Both the position numbers and the translations under genes were made by a program. Positions 45,654 to 54,725 of a stretch of 64,000 nt of DNA are shown one piece after another. The stretch spans positions 248,001-312,000 of the forward strand of contig JBGAKR010000002.1 of NCBI GenBank assembly GCA_044224315.1, written 5' to 3'. Positions within the stretch are counted from its first letter, which is position 1. Each line of letters starts with the position of its first letter. Source of the stretch: JAGXTF01 sp044224315. Its GTDB lineage: Bacteria > Bacteroidota > Bacteroidia > NS11-12g > UBA955. Under the pieces are notes generated by a model. That model did no database searches, was not told the origin of the DNA, and saw only the letters and a program-made list of their open reading frames with translations.

Positions 45654-45690
45654 TCAGCTTTGTGAATGCTTTTTGAGACCGCTTGTACCC

Positions 45691-45698
45691 TATTTTTG
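45691..45698 (+). promoter_or_regulatory. Promoter -7 box of the alpha/beta hydrolase gene
   Basis: TATTTTTG, exact consensus followed by CAGGC, only 5 nt before the ATG at 45704, so the message would be almost leaderless. No strong -33 box was found. Confidence 0.5.
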
Positions 45699-45703
45699 CA
45701 GGC

Positions 45704-46477
45704 ATGCCTCTTCTCAATCACCGCAATTATGGCAATGGCCAACCGGTAATTTATATCCTTCACGGCATTTTTGGTATGCTCGATAACTGGCATTATGTGG
45801 CTGGGAAATTGGGCGAAACCTGCACGGTGGTTACCTCCGATGCCCGCAACCATGGCAAAAGTTTTCATGATAACCAGATGGATTTTGAAACCATGGCGGC
45901 CGATGTGCGTGAATTGATGCAGGCGCTGAATCATTCCGAAATTATTTTGATGGGGCATTCCATGGGCGGAAAAACGGCCATGAAATTTGCAGAATTATAT
46001 CCCCAATACCTGCAAAAACTGATTGTGGTAGACATAGCGAATAAAAGCTATCCTCCTGGCCACCTGCCCTATTTTGAGGCTTTTGAAACCATCGACTTTA
46101 GCAGAATTAATTCCCGTGCTGAAGCCGAACAAGCCCTGCTGCCCTATGCACCCGAATTGGGGGTAAGGCAGTTTTTGCTTAAAAACCTGGAACCTATACC
46201 GGGTGGTGGCTACCGTTCAAAATTTAACCTGCCTGGCCTAAAAGCCAACTACGATAAAGTGATTGGACGCATTACCCTGAAACCCGATTGCTACACCGGC
46301 CCTACCCTTTTCATTCATGGGGCCAAAAGCGGATATATAAAACCCGAGGATGAGGCCGATTTGCGCATCAACTTCCCCAATGCGCGCTTTGAAGAGGTAA
46401 CAAATGCAGGCCACTGGGTGCATGCCGACAATCCGGCTGAATTCCTTGATAAAATTCAGACATTTATACGAAACTGA
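45704..46477 (+). CDS. Alpha/beta hydrolase (YbfF-like esterase)
   Basis: 257 aa from the ATG at 45704. The fold markers are the oxyanion HGIFGMLDNW (from His20), the nucleophile elbow GHSMGG (Ser86) and a C-terminal catalytic His in NAGHWVHADNP. This order and the LDNW motif match the YbfF/ABHD11-like esterase branch. It acts on small esters or thioesters, substrate unknown. A TTG at 45683 would start upstream of the promoter box and is rejected. The next gene begins 18 bp downstream. Confidence 0.85.
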   Translation: MPLLNHRNYGNGQPVIYILHGIFGMLDNWHYVAGKLGETCTVVTSDARNHGKSFHDNQMDFETMAADVRELMQALNHSEIILMGHSMGGKTAMKFAELYPQYLQKLIVVDIANKSYPPGHLPYFEAFETIDFSRINSRAEAEQALLPYAPELGVRQFLLKNLEPIPGGGYRSKFNLPGLKANYDKVIGRITLKPDCYTGPTLFIHGAKSGYIKPEDEADLRINFPNARFEEVTNAGHWVHADNPAEFLDKIQTFIRN

Positions 46478-46495
46478 AACCCTAAATTCGCAGCA

Positions 46496-47254
46496 GTGAG
46501 GATTCATAAAACCATATTAATGTTGGTGGCCGGGGCAGCAATATCGTTGCAAGCCCGGGTTGCGAAAGACAGCTCAGGCACCAAGCCCGCCATTGTGCTT
46601 AGCATTGGCACAGGTTACCACAAAGGCCTGGCAGATTTGGGCAAACGTTTCCCCAGTTTTTCTACCCTGCCAGCCGGTGCCTATTACAAATCGGGCAAAA
46701 ACCTGATTCTGGGTTTTGAATACAACCGTTTTTTAGGCAATAATTTCCGACTCGATAGTTTGTTTGGCGGCATTGTGGGCCCCAGCGGACAAGTGATAGA
46801 TAAGAACGGCAATCCAGCGGTAATTCGTTACTATATGCGAGGCTATACTTTTCAGGGTTATGTAGGTAAAACCTTTAAAATTTCGCCCCGTTTTAAGCAT
46901 AGCAATATTCAGGTAAATTTGGGTGCAGGAATTTTACAGCATTATATTAAAATGCGATTCGACAAAAGTCTGTTGCCCCAGTTGGAAGGCGACTATGCGG
47001 CAGGGTATGACAAGCTCACCAATGGATTTATGCTTACCCAAACGGTGAATTATCAGTACTACAATTTGCAGAGTGTTTGCTTTTTTGCAGGATTTAATTT
47101 TGTGCAAAGTTTTACCCAAAATCAACGCAATTGGGATTATGGGGTAATGCACCGCGAAACGGGAAAACGCAAAGATTTTTATATGGGCCTTTCGGCCGGA
47201 TTTTTAATTCCCATTAATTTAAGATCTGGCAGCAGCAACGAATATTACGACTAA
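46496..47254 (+). CDS. Outer-membrane barrel-like protein
   Basis: 252 aa from a GTG at 46496 (signal ILMLVAGAAISLQARVA). Strand-like segments (SGKNLILGFEYNRFLG, YTFQGYVGKTFKI, LTQTVNYQYYNLQSVCFFAGFNFVQ, FYMGLSAGFLIPINL) suggest a beta-barrel. It lies between an esterase and waaA with 6 bp to the latter, probably one operon. Family not recognised; a role in lipopolysaccharide or envelope maintenance is inference from context only. Confidence 0.6.
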   Translation: MRIHKTILMLVAGAAISLQARVAKDSSGTKPAIVLSIGTGYHKGLADLGKRFPSFSTLPAGAYYKSGKNLILGFEYNRFLGNNFRLDSLFGGIVGPSGQVIDKNGNPAVIRYYMRGYTFQGYVGKTFKISPRFKHSNIQVNLGAGILQHYIKMRFDKSLLPQLEGDYAAGYDKLTNGFMLTQTVNYQYYNLQSVCFFAGFNFVQSFTQNQRNWDYGVMHRETGKRKDFYMGLSAGFLIPINLRSGSSNEYYD

Positions 47255-47260
47255 ATAACA

Positions 47261-48505
47261 GTGCTATTTTTTTATAATATCGGCATTCATTTATTTGTTT
47301 TGGGCTTGCGCCTGGCCGCGCTGTGGAATCCCAAAGCACGCAAAATGATCCGGGGAAGAAAGCATTGGAAACGGCATTATTCCGAAATTATTCCACCCAA
47401 AAAAAACAAACGTTTTTGGTTCCACTGTGCCTCATTGGGTGAGTTTGAAATGGCCCGCCCTGTGATTGAACAGGTACAAATCGAATTTCCGGAAAGCGAG
47501 GTTATTATTAGTTTTTTTTCGCCCAGCGGATACGAAATGCGCAACCATTTTTTATGTACCGGGGTGGTTTATTTACCTTTTGATACCGCCAAAAATGCGC
47601 GCAAATGGTTTGAAATTATTCAACCCGATTATGCCATTTTTGTGAAATACGAATTTTGGCTCAACTATATGCATACCGGATTGGGCAAGGGCTGTAAAAT
47701 GCTGGCTATTTCGGTTTTATTCCGCGAAGGACAATTCTTTTTTGAACCCTGGGCCGCTGCCTGGAAAAATCAATTGAAACAATTTAAACGCATATTTGTT
47801 CAAAATGAAGCCTCATTTCTGGTAGGGAAAGAAGAAGAAATGCCCAATGTAGTGGTAAGCGGCGACACCCGTTTCGACCGGGTTTTGGATACCGTTGAAC
47901 ACATCGAGCCACTACCCGAAATTGAAAGATTTAGGCAGGATAGTCCGCTATTAATTTGTGGCAGTACATGGCAGACCGAAGAGAAGTTTTTATTTGAATA
48001 TTTATCCATTAAAAGCTGGCCCCTGGGATGGCGCTGGATTATTGCCCCGCATGATGTAGGCAAAGCCCATGTAGCCGAAATTATGGACCGCTTTTCGGAT
48101 TATTACCCTATTACTTATAGTGATTTTTTAAAAACCCCGGATGTAAGTAAAAATAAAATATTGGTCATAGACAACATTGGTTTATTATCGCGCATTTACC
48201 GCTATGGAAATGCAGCAGTGATAGGCGGGGCCTGGGGAAAAGGCTTGCACAACATATTAGAGGCCGCTGCATTTGGCATGCCCATTTTATTTGGTCCCAA
48301 GCACCAAAAATTCCCCGAGGCAGCAGAAGGTATAGAAGCCGGATTTTGTTTTACTGCCAAAACTTATGATGAATTTGAGGTAAGTTTAAACCGCATGCTG
48401 GGCAATGTAGAATGGCGCGAAGATGCCGCAAACAAGTCCAGGGATTACGTAAAATCCAAATCCGGAGCCACTGAAATTGTGATGGATTATTTGCGGAAAG
48501 GGTAA
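47261..48505 (+). CDS. waaA: 3-deoxy-D-manno-octulosonic acid transferase
   Basis: 414 aa from a GTG at 47261. It attaches Kdo to lipid A precursor at the inner membrane. N-terminal anchor LFFYNIGIHLFVLGLRLAALW, then the conserved WFHCASLGEFEMARP containing the catalytic Glu, the CMP-Kdo site SGDTRFDRV and the GGAWGKGLHNILEAAAFGMPILFGP block. Normal family length. It sits 6 bp after the barrel-like gene. With the LpxH-like gene and CapA-like protein it makes this stretch lipid A/envelope-oriented. Confidence 0.93.
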   Translation: MLFFYNIGIHLFVLGLRLAALWNPKARKMIRGRKHWKRHYSEIIPPKKNKRFWFHCASLGEFEMARPVIEQVQIEFPESEVIISFFSPSGYEMRNHFLCTGVVYLPFDTAKNARKWFEIIQPDYAIFVKYEFWLNYMHTGLGKGCKMLAISVLFREGQFFFEPWAAAWKNQLKQFKRIFVQNEASFLVGKEEEMPNVVVSGDTRFDRVLDTVEHIEPLPEIERFRQDSPLLICGSTWQTEEKFLFEYLSIKSWPLGWRWIIAPHDVGKAHVAEIMDRFSDYYPITYSDFLKTPDVSKNKILVIDNIGLLSRIYRYGNAAVIGGAWGKGLHNILEAAAFGMPILFGPKHQKFPEAAEGIEAGFCFTAKTYDEFEVSLNRMLGNVEWREDAANKSRDYVKSKSGATEIVMDYLRKG

Positions 48506-48807
48506 TTTTTAATTTAAACTATTCATACAGAAGAGATGTCCATTTTTTCATCTTTGCGTATTTGTGAGGATATTAAAACCGCTGCGGTTCAAAGTTGGTC
48601 GGTGACAACACCGACCAATGAAATTAAGTCCATGCGGGGTCATACTTGGCTGAGTCGAAAAACCGACCATCGAGAATTGAACCGGGGTTCAAGATCCTAT
48701 TAAAACAAGAATCAAAATTCGTTTCTAAATTTATATAAAAATCCGTAGGGGTCGGTCGCGACCGACCCTTAAGGGTTTTTATATAATTGTTTTTTATTAT
48801 TTACATT
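48506..48807. other. 302-bp convergent intergenic region dense in inverted repeats
   Basis: At least five inverted repeats: AACCGC-T-GCGGTT (48577-48589), TTGGTCGGTG-ACAA-CACCGACCAA (48595-48618), TTGAACC-GG-GGTTCAA (48677-48692), the perfect palindrome GGGTCGGTCG plus complement (48749-48768), and ACCCTTAAGGGT followed by TTTTATA (48765-48780). ACCGACC or its complement recurs in several of them. The last two probably terminate waaA and, on the other strand, the gene ending at 48808. No coding frame. Confidence 0.75.
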
Positions 48808-49260
48808 TCAATCATGTGATTTGGTTTCGTTACTACCTTTTACATCGCTTTTCGACATAAATGGCTTCCAAACCAGATTGGCAATCAACACCGGTATTGC
48901 ATAACACAGCAACATGCCAGGAAAATAGCAATTCAAATGCCGGGCAATATGGTCGGTATAATTAAAATAAATTAAGTCCACCCAAAGCAAAAAAACAGCC
49001 ATTAAAAGTAAACCAATATTTTTGTGTTTATTACGAAGCAATTTCACATACAATAAAACTACCCCAAAAATTAAACTAATTACAAAAGGCCATAACGAAA
49101 ACACAGCCCCGAATAGCCAGGCCAATTGAAGGTCTCCGAAATCAAACTCAAGGTGATTTTGAAAAAATATAACCGATAATAACGGACCCAAAAACAATGA
49201 AGCTGCCCACTGAAATAGCAGCGAACCTAATAACCTTCCCAGTGGTTTTAGCTTTTGCAT
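48808..49260 (-). CDS. Hypothetical membrane protein
   Basis: 150 aa with four hydrophobic segments (LLFQWAASLFLGPLLSVIFF, LAWLFGAVFSLWPFVISLIFGVVLLYV, IGLLLMAVFLLWVDLIYF, MLLCYAIPVLIANLVW) and a polar tail. No family recognised. Its ATG at 49260 overlaps the stop of the hydroxylase gene (TGATG), so the two are translationally coupled. Possibly an accessory membrane subunit. Confidence 0.6.
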   Translation of the reverse strand: MQKLKPLGRLLGSLLFQWAASLFLGPLLSVIFFQNHLEFDFGDLQLAWLFGAVFSLWPFVISLIFGVVLLYVKLLRNKHKNIGLLLMAVFLLWVDLIYFNYTDHIARHLNCYFPGMLLCYAIPVLIANLVWKPFMSKSDVKGSNETKSHD

Positions 49261-50141
49261 CAACCCGCATTTTCCGCCAACTTGCGCAGCTGCCGGGTGG
49301 TTTGCTTGCTTCCATCATGGCTCCAGCCAGGAGGGCCAAAAATGTACATGAGTTTTGATTTTAAATCGGGGGCCTTTTTTACATCTGCTATAATGCCCCT
49401 GAATTCATGAAAAATTACGGTACCCGGATCGTGTTTTTCGAGGTTTTTAGTGAGGCCATAAACTACTGGTTCTTCTTCTTTTTGGTAAGTGCCAAATAGT
49501 TTATCCCATATGGTAAAAAACATACCCATATTGCGGTCCAGGTATTTAATATTAGAGCCGTGGTGCACGCGGTGGGCAGAAGGGGTCATCATAATATGCT
49601 CAAAAAAACCAAGCTTGCCCACATAGCGTGTATGAATAAAAACGCCGTACAATTGGGTAAGTGAATAGGCAAAGAAAATATCCTGCACTTTAAAGCCCAT
49701 CAGGGCCATAGGGGTAAAATATAGAAAGCGATATACAGGTTCAAACAAACTGGAACGCAGGCCAACCGATAAATTGAAGTCTTCGGCAGAGTGGTGGGTA
49801 ACATGCACCGCCCAAAACAAACGTACATTGTGATCCACATAATGGATAACCCAAAAAGTAACATCCTCCATTAAAATTAAAATGGTCCAATACACCAGCG
49901 GATTGGTAAATTCAAACAATTTAAAATGGTACACATTCATTAAAAATATGGCTGCAATAATGCGCATACCAAAATCCAATGCTGTATTAATCAGCATCAG
50001 ATACATGTTTTCTATAAAAGTGCGTGTATGGTAAAAATGATTGCGCTGGGCATTGGAAACCAGAATTTCGATTCCAATTAAAATGGCATACATGGGGGTG
50101 GTAACCATGAACAGGAAATTCTCGTCGAATTTAAAACTCAT
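49260..50141 (-). CDS. Sterol desaturase/fatty acid hydroxylase family membrane protein
   Basis: 293 aa with an N-terminal membrane region and the eight-histidine di-iron motif typical of the superfamily: HYVDH (H-x3-H), HVTHHS (H-x2-HH) and HRVHHG (H-x2-HH). These integral membrane enzymes hydroxylate or desaturate lipids with oxygen. The substrate is unknown; membrane fatty acids, carotenoids or sphingolipids are possible in Bacteroidota. A strong promoter lies only 5 nt upstream of the ATG. Confidence 0.88.
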   Translation of the reverse strand: MSFKFDENFLFMVTTPMYAILIGIEILVSNAQRNHFYHTRTFIENMYLMLINTALDFGMRIIAAIFLMNVYHFKLFEFTNPLVYWTILILMEDVTFWVIHYVDHNVRLFWAVHVTHHSAEDFNLSVGLRSSLFEPVYRFLYFTPMALMGFKVQDIFFAYSLTQLYGVFIHTRYVGKLGFFEHIMMTPSAHRVHHGSNIKYLDRNMGMFFTIWDKLFGTYQKEEEPVVYGLTKNLEKHDPGTVIFHEFRGIIADVKKAPDLKSKLMYIFGPPGWSHDGSKQTTRQLRKLAENAG

Positions 50142-50146
50142 TGGGG

Positions 50147-50177
50147 CAAAATTAAGCGAGAAAAACGGCCCTTCAAA
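50147..50177 (-). promoter_or_regulatory. Promoter of the fatty acid hydroxylase gene
   Basis: Minus strand TTTG (50177-50174), 19-bp spacer, TAATTTTG (50154-50147), both exact. The box ends 5 nt before the ATG, predicting a leaderless or nearly leaderless transcript. Confidence 0.65.
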
Positions 50178-50189
50178 ATACCCTTAAAC

Positions 50190-51590
50190 TTATACCCTGC
50201 CTGTATCCACAATTTTTTCGAGATTGCCCGGCAGTAAAAATGTATCCGCAAATTCAAAGATTTCTTTTAGCTCATTTTGCGAAATCGCATCTTGTGGCCA
50301 TGATTGGGGTTGGCTGCGCAGGGACTTTAAATCGCGCAAACGTAATTCAGTAATGGTTTCTTTTTCAACCTTAGCCTGCATGTAAAACAGCCTGCCTTCT
50401 ATTCCGGTAACGCGCACCACTCGCTTGCCACCTGCAGTTCCGCTGGCAATTTTAAATTTTAGAATTAATGGCAAATGGCACCATTTATAAATATCCCAGG
50501 CAATAAAATCACCTTGGGAATAAATCACAAAACTTTGCTTTTCCTCACCCGTAAACGGGTCAATCACATCTACCCATTCGCAGGGTTGGGTATTGTGTGG
50601 ATGCCCTCCAATAACCACATCGATACCACTTTGCTTACAAATGCGATGCATATTGTCTACAATTTCTTTGCTTGGGTAAGGTTGATACGCACAGCCCATG
50701 TGCAAGGCCGCCACAATCAAATCGGCCCCTCTTTCCCGGGCAAGTTTGCATTGGTGTATTATCAATGAAATATCGGCATCTTTTTCATTCAGATTGAGGT
50801 GATTGGCCATCCATTTTTTGTCATCAGGCAATATTTCTGCATTCAGCGAAAATGTAAAAGAAATAAATGCGATTTTAATTCCTTTGCGTTCCAGAATAGG
50901 AAAATCATCGCGCTTTTCTGGGGTTTCAGCGGTACCGCAATGGGCTATATTTTTCTCATCCAAAAAACGTAAAGTGGCCAGCAAACCATCCTCGCCCATA
51001 TCCAGCGAATGGTTATTGGCCAGCGACAAAATATCATAGCCCTTGTATTTTCCCAGGCCATTAAAAATGTCAAACATTTCCGCATTGCCGTTGAAGTACA
51101 TGTGGTTGAGCATTACCTCGGGCACCAGGCCCACTTTTTGGCTTAAATCCATAGGCGTTTCCAGGTTCGCCATCACAATATCGGCATTGAAAAAGAAATC
51201 GCCGGCTTCGTCCCACAAATGTTGGGTGGTATTTTTATTTATACACAAATACGGCATCAAATCGCCGCCGGTGGTGAGGGTAATTTCGTTTTCTGCTATA
51301 AAATTTTCTGGCAGTTTCAGGTTCCCGGAATGCTGGTGAAAATGCTTTTCAAGCCCCGAATTGAGATTGGATTTGGTAACTGCGCGGTAATAATATTTGT
51401 AGGTAAAATACAATTGCTCCCTGAAACGCATTTTGCGCGGATCCTCGTGGTGCCCGTCCATGGCATGCTCCCAGTCTTTGCCTCCAAAATACCGGCGTAT
51501 GGTGAGCAGCAACCGGATGGTGTTTACCAGAAACTTACCTTTGGTAGTAATGGTGCGAATGGGATTAAATTTTTTGCGGTTAAATGACAT
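50190..51590 (-). CDS. CapA family protein (capsule/poly-gamma-glutamate-type metallophosphatase fold)
   Basis: 466 aa from the ATG at 51590 (SFNRKKFNPIRTIT). The CapA-type calcineurin fold is visible: TTGGDLMPYL, VMANLETPM, LSLANNHSLDMGEDGL, FISFTF, VAALHMGC and VIGGHPHNTQP. CapA/PgsA proteins act in poly-gamma-glutamate or capsule anchoring, but this copy has no signal peptide and could be a cytosolic hydrolase. A frame extending to 51758 exists but would contain the promoter, so it is rejected. Confidence 0.82.
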   Translation of the reverse strand: MSFNRKKFNPIRTITTKGKFLVNTIRLLLTIRRYFGGKDWEHAMDGHHEDPRKMRFREQLYFTYKYYYRAVTKSNLNSGLEKHFHQHSGNLKLPENFIAENEITLTTGGDLMPYLCINKNTTQHLWDEAGDFFFNADIVMANLETPMDLSQKVGLVPEVMLNHMYFNGNAEMFDIFNGLGKYKGYDILSLANNHSLDMGEDGLLATLRFLDEKNIAHCGTAETPEKRDDFPILERKGIKIAFISFTFSLNAEILPDDKKWMANHLNLNEKDADISLIIHQCKLARERGADLIVAALHMGCAYQPYPSKEIVDNMHRICKQSGIDVVIGGHPHNTQPCEWVDVIDPFTGEEKQSFVIYSQGDFIAWDIYKWCHLPLILKFKIASGTAGGKRVVRVTGIEGRLFYMQAKVEKETITELRLRDLKSLRSQPQSWPQDAISQNELKEIFEFADTFLLPGNLEKIVDTGRV

Positions 51591-51619
51591 AAAACACCAA
51601 AAACGGCGGATTGGCCCTG

Positions 51620-51652
51620 CAAAATTAGGCCAAAACCCTAAATATGCCCAAA
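51620..51652 (-). promoter_or_regulatory. Promoter of the CapA-like gene
   Basis: Minus strand TTTG (51652-51649), 21-bp spacer, TAATTTTG (51627-51620), followed by CAGGG. Predicted leader about 26 nt. Confidence 0.6.
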
Positions 51653-51702
51653 GCCCGTGTTGACCTATTAATCGAGACGTTCGTCGGAGCCTGTAAAAAC
51701 AG

Positions 51703-51735
51703 TTTGTATTCCTGCAGTTTTTGGTCTTATTTTTG
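51703..51735 (+). promoter_or_regulatory. Promoter of the AsmA-like gene
   Basis: TTTG (51703-51706), 21-bp spacer, TATTTTTG (51728-51735). Predicted leader about 26 nt before the ATG at 51765. Divergent from the CapA-like promoter. Confidence 0.6.
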
Positions 51736-51764
51736 AATACCTCAATCCAGCTACGCAAAAAAGC

Positions 51765-54710
51765 ATGAAAAAGTTTCTAAAAATTACCGGTATAACAGTG
51801 GGTGTGCTGCTGTTGTTATTAATTACTGCCCCATTTTTATTCAAGGGTAAAATTGTACAGGCCATAAAAAACACAGCAAACAAGCAACTCAATGCCACAC
51901 TAAATTTCGACAACGATATCAGCCTAAGTTTCATAAAGAGTTTTCCCAATGTGTCTCTGGGCATTAACAAATTAAGTGTTGTAGGTAAAGACAGTTTTAA
52001 TGGGGACACTTTGGTATATTTCCCCGAAATGCGCCTTACCCTGGATATCATGAGTGCTATAAAAGGCGATGAAATTAAAATCAAAAGGGTATATTTAAAC
52101 AAACCCGAAATCAATATTGAAACTCTGCCCAGCGGCCGTGCAAACTGGGACATAGTTAAAACCGACTCCAGCAAAACCACTACTGATACAGGTGGTGGGA
52201 CGTTTAAAATGGCCCTTAAATCATTCGAAATAGAAAAAGGCCATATCATTTATAACGACCGCAGCATGGATTTTTTCACCGAAATGAAAAACGTGGATCA
52301 CCAATCCAGCGGCGATTTTACCTCTGATAATTTTTTGTTGGAAACAAAAACCACTGCCCCCTCTTTTACTCTGGGATATGGCGGTGTTAACTGGCTGTAT
52401 GATATCGGAACCGAAATACTGGCCGATATTCAGATGGATTTAAAATCCATGAAATTTAGTTTTGCCAAAGGAAAAGCACGCCTCAACGATTTGCATTTAG
52501 AAAGCGATGGATTTGTAGATCTCAATGAAAATGATATCGATATGGATATCAAATTTAAAGCCCTGGAAAACACATTTAAAAGCTTTTTATCCCTGGTTCC
52601 TGGCATGTATAAAAACAATTTCAACGACTTACAAGCCTCGGGCACCCTGGGCTTCAGTGGATCGATGAAAGGCAAAATGACCGACGACAAAATGCCAGCC
52701 ACTGATGTGGTTTTAAAAATAAATAATGGTAGTTTTAAATATCCTTCTTTGCAATATCCAGCCGATAATATATTCCTTGATTTACATTACAGCAACCCAG
52801 ACGGAGTGCCCGACAATTCAATTGTAGACCTAAATAAACTCAACCTGAATCTGGCCGGAGAGCCCTTTTACATGAAACTGCTTTTAAAAACTCCGGTATC
52901 CGATCCTTTTATCGATGGCAATGTAAAAGGCAAATTGGATTTATCTAAAATTCTGGGATTAATTCCCCTTGAAAAAGGCACCAAATTAGCCGGATTAATT
53001 GATGCAGATTTATTTGCAAAAGGGAATTACAGTGCTGCTACTTCCAAAAATTTCAGCCGCCTGGATGCCAAAGGAAAACTGAGCATTACCAATTTATTGT
53101 ATCAGGCTGTAACCGATAAAGATGCTTATAATATAGAAAAATTATTGCTAGATTTTACGCCACAAAAAGTGAACATGCCGGAAATTAAAGGCGCCATCGG
53201 CAAAAACGATTTTCAGGCATCTGGCTACCTCGAAAACTTGCTGGGATATAGCTTTGCAGGCGAAACCCTAAAAGGCGATGTAAGCCTAAATAGCCACTAT
53301 ATTAATGTAAATAGTTTTATCAGCGAATCGGCTGTGCCCGAAGAACCCAAGGCCGCCGATACGGGTATGCTAAGCATAGTAGAGCTGCCCCAGAATATTG
53401 ATATGGGCCTAAATACCAAAATAGACAAATTGGTATACGACAATTATATACTCACCAACCTGGGTGGAAAAACACGCCTTCACAATGCCCAGCTCGACAT
53501 GGAAAACCTGCATGCCAGCTTGTTGGGAGGCAATGTATCGTTGAATGGAACCTATGACAGTAAAAATGTAAAAAATCCATTTACAAAAATGGATTCTAAA
53601 ATAGAAAAACTCAATCTTGCACAGAGTTTTGAATATTTTCCCATGATTAAAAAGTTTGCCCCAATTGCCAAAATGGTAGATGGATTAATCAATGCAAATA
53701 TTGACATGAGCAGCATTTTAAATGAAAAAATGCAACCCAATTACAACAGCATGAACGTAAGCGGGATGGTGAGTTTCACCGATGCTGCGGTAAAAAATCT
53801 GGATGTCTTAAACCAGATTGGCGCACAATTAAAAGTAAATTGGTTACAAAATTTAAAACTTAAAAACCAGATATTAAAATTCCAGATTAAAGATGGGATT
53901 TTTAAATTACTGGATAGCATGATTATTCCATTGGGCGAGGGAGCTACCATGAAATTTGCGGGCATAACCAAGCTCGATCAAACCATCAGCTATGGTGGCT
54001 GGTTGCGCATACCCAGAAAGGCCTTAGGCGCTGCAAACACAGTGCTCGACGGTTGGGTAAAACAGGCCTCTACCAAGGGTTGGAATTTAAATGTAGAACA
54101 AATGATTCCGGTAGATTTAATGATTGGGGGAACGGTATTAAAACCAAAAGTAGATGTATCACTTAAAGGATTCCAAAAAGCATTTGTAGATAATATTAAA
54201 GACCAGGGCAAAGAAATTGCCAAAAACGAAGCCAATAAACAAATCAGCGAGGGAATGAAAAAAGCTCAGGCCGAGGCCGACAGGTTAAAAGCCGAAGCCA
54301 AAGAAAAGGCTGATAAGGTGCGTGCTGAAGGAAAAAGACTGGGGGATATTGCACGCAATGAGGGTAAAAATGCCGCCAATAAAACCCGCGATGAAGGCGA
54401 TAAAGCGTATCAGAGAATAAAAGATGAAGCCAATAAACAGGCAGATGCGGTTGTAGCATCAGCATCGAATCCCATTGAAAAACAAACCAAAAAAATACTA
54501 GCCGATAAAATGCGCAAAGAGGGTGAGAAAAAAGCCCAGGATGCAAAAACCGAATTTTACCGCAAGGCAGAAACCTTGGAAAATCAAGGCAATTCGAAAG
54601 GAGATCAGGCTGAAGCGGAAGCCAATAAACGCGCTGATGAAATTGAAAAAGTGGCCAATGACAAAGCCGATAAAGTCATGAAAGAAGCGGAAGCAAAAAG
54701 TAAATTATAA
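51765..54710 (+). CDS. AsmA-like envelope protein with coiled-coil tail
   Basis: 981 aa. An N-terminal membrane anchor (ITGITVGVLLLLLITAPFLF) is followed by an AsmA domain (SLSFIKSFPNVSLGINKLSVVGKD, RVYLNKPEINIETLPSGRANWDIV) and a C-terminal AsmA_2-like lipid-bridge region to about residue 810. AsmA-like proteins span the periplasm and are implicated in phospholipid transport to the outer membrane. Unusually, the last ~170 residues are an Ala/Lys/Glu-rich tail (AEADRLKAEAKEKADKVRAEG and similar), a predicted long coiled coil beyond the normal end of the family. Convergent with the cyclase gene, 15 bp between stops. Confidence 0.82.
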   Translation: MKKFLKITGITVGVLLLLLITAPFLFKGKIVQAIKNTANKQLNATLNFDNDISLSFIKSFPNVSLGINKLSVVGKDSFNGDTLVYFPEMRLTLDIMSAIKGDEIKIKRVYLNKPEINIETLPSGRANWDIVKTDSSKTTTDTGGGTFKMALKSFEIEKGHIIYNDRSMDFFTEMKNVDHQSSGDFTSDNFLLETKTTAPSFTLGYGGVNWLYDIGTEILADIQMDLKSMKFSFAKGKARLNDLHLESDGFVDLNENDIDMDIKFKALENTFKSFLSLVPGMYKNNFNDLQASGTLGFSGSMKGKMTDDKMPATDVVLKINNGSFKYPSLQYPADNIFLDLHYSNPDGVPDNSIVDLNKLNLNLAGEPFYMKLLLKTPVSDPFIDGNVKGKLDLSKILGLIPLEKGTKLAGLIDADLFAKGNYSAATSKNFSRLDAKGKLSITNLLYQAVTDKDAYNIEKLLLDFTPQKVNMPEIKGAIGKNDFQASGYLENLLGYSFAGETLKGDVSLNSHYINVNSFISESAVPEEPKAADTGMLSIVELPQNIDMGLNTKIDKLVYDNYILTNLGGKTRLHNAQLDMENLHASLLGGNVSLNGTYDSKNVKNPFTKMDSKIEKLNLAQSFEYFPMIKKFAPIAKMVDGLINANIDMSSILNEKMQPNYNSMNVSGMVSFTDAAVKNLDVLNQIGAQLKVNWLQNLKLKNQILKFQIKDGIFKLLDSMIIPLGEGATMKFAGITKLDQTISYGGWLRIPRKALGAANTVLDGWVKQASTKGWNLNVEQMIPVDLMIGGTVLKPKVDVSLKGFQKAFVDNIKDQGKEIAKNEANKQISEGMKKAQAEADRLKAEAKEKADKVRAEGKRLGDIARNEGKNAANKTRDEGDKAYQRIKDEANKQADAVVASASNPIEKQTKKILADKMRKEGEKKAQDAKTEFYRKAETLENQGNSKGDQAEAEANKRADEIEKVANDKADKVMKEAEAKSKL

Positions 54711-54725
54711 AACCAGGATTCTGCA

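Noticed and set aside
48661..48700. tRNA T-arm-like segment (GGTTCAA...)
   Set aside because: No acceptor stem, D-arm or anticodon arm could be built around it on either strand; it is better explained as an inverted repeat.
51591..51758. Longer start of the CapA-like protein at 51758
   Set aside because: It spans the divergent promoters of this gene and the AsmA-like gene; the ATG at 51590 is downstream of a complete promoter.
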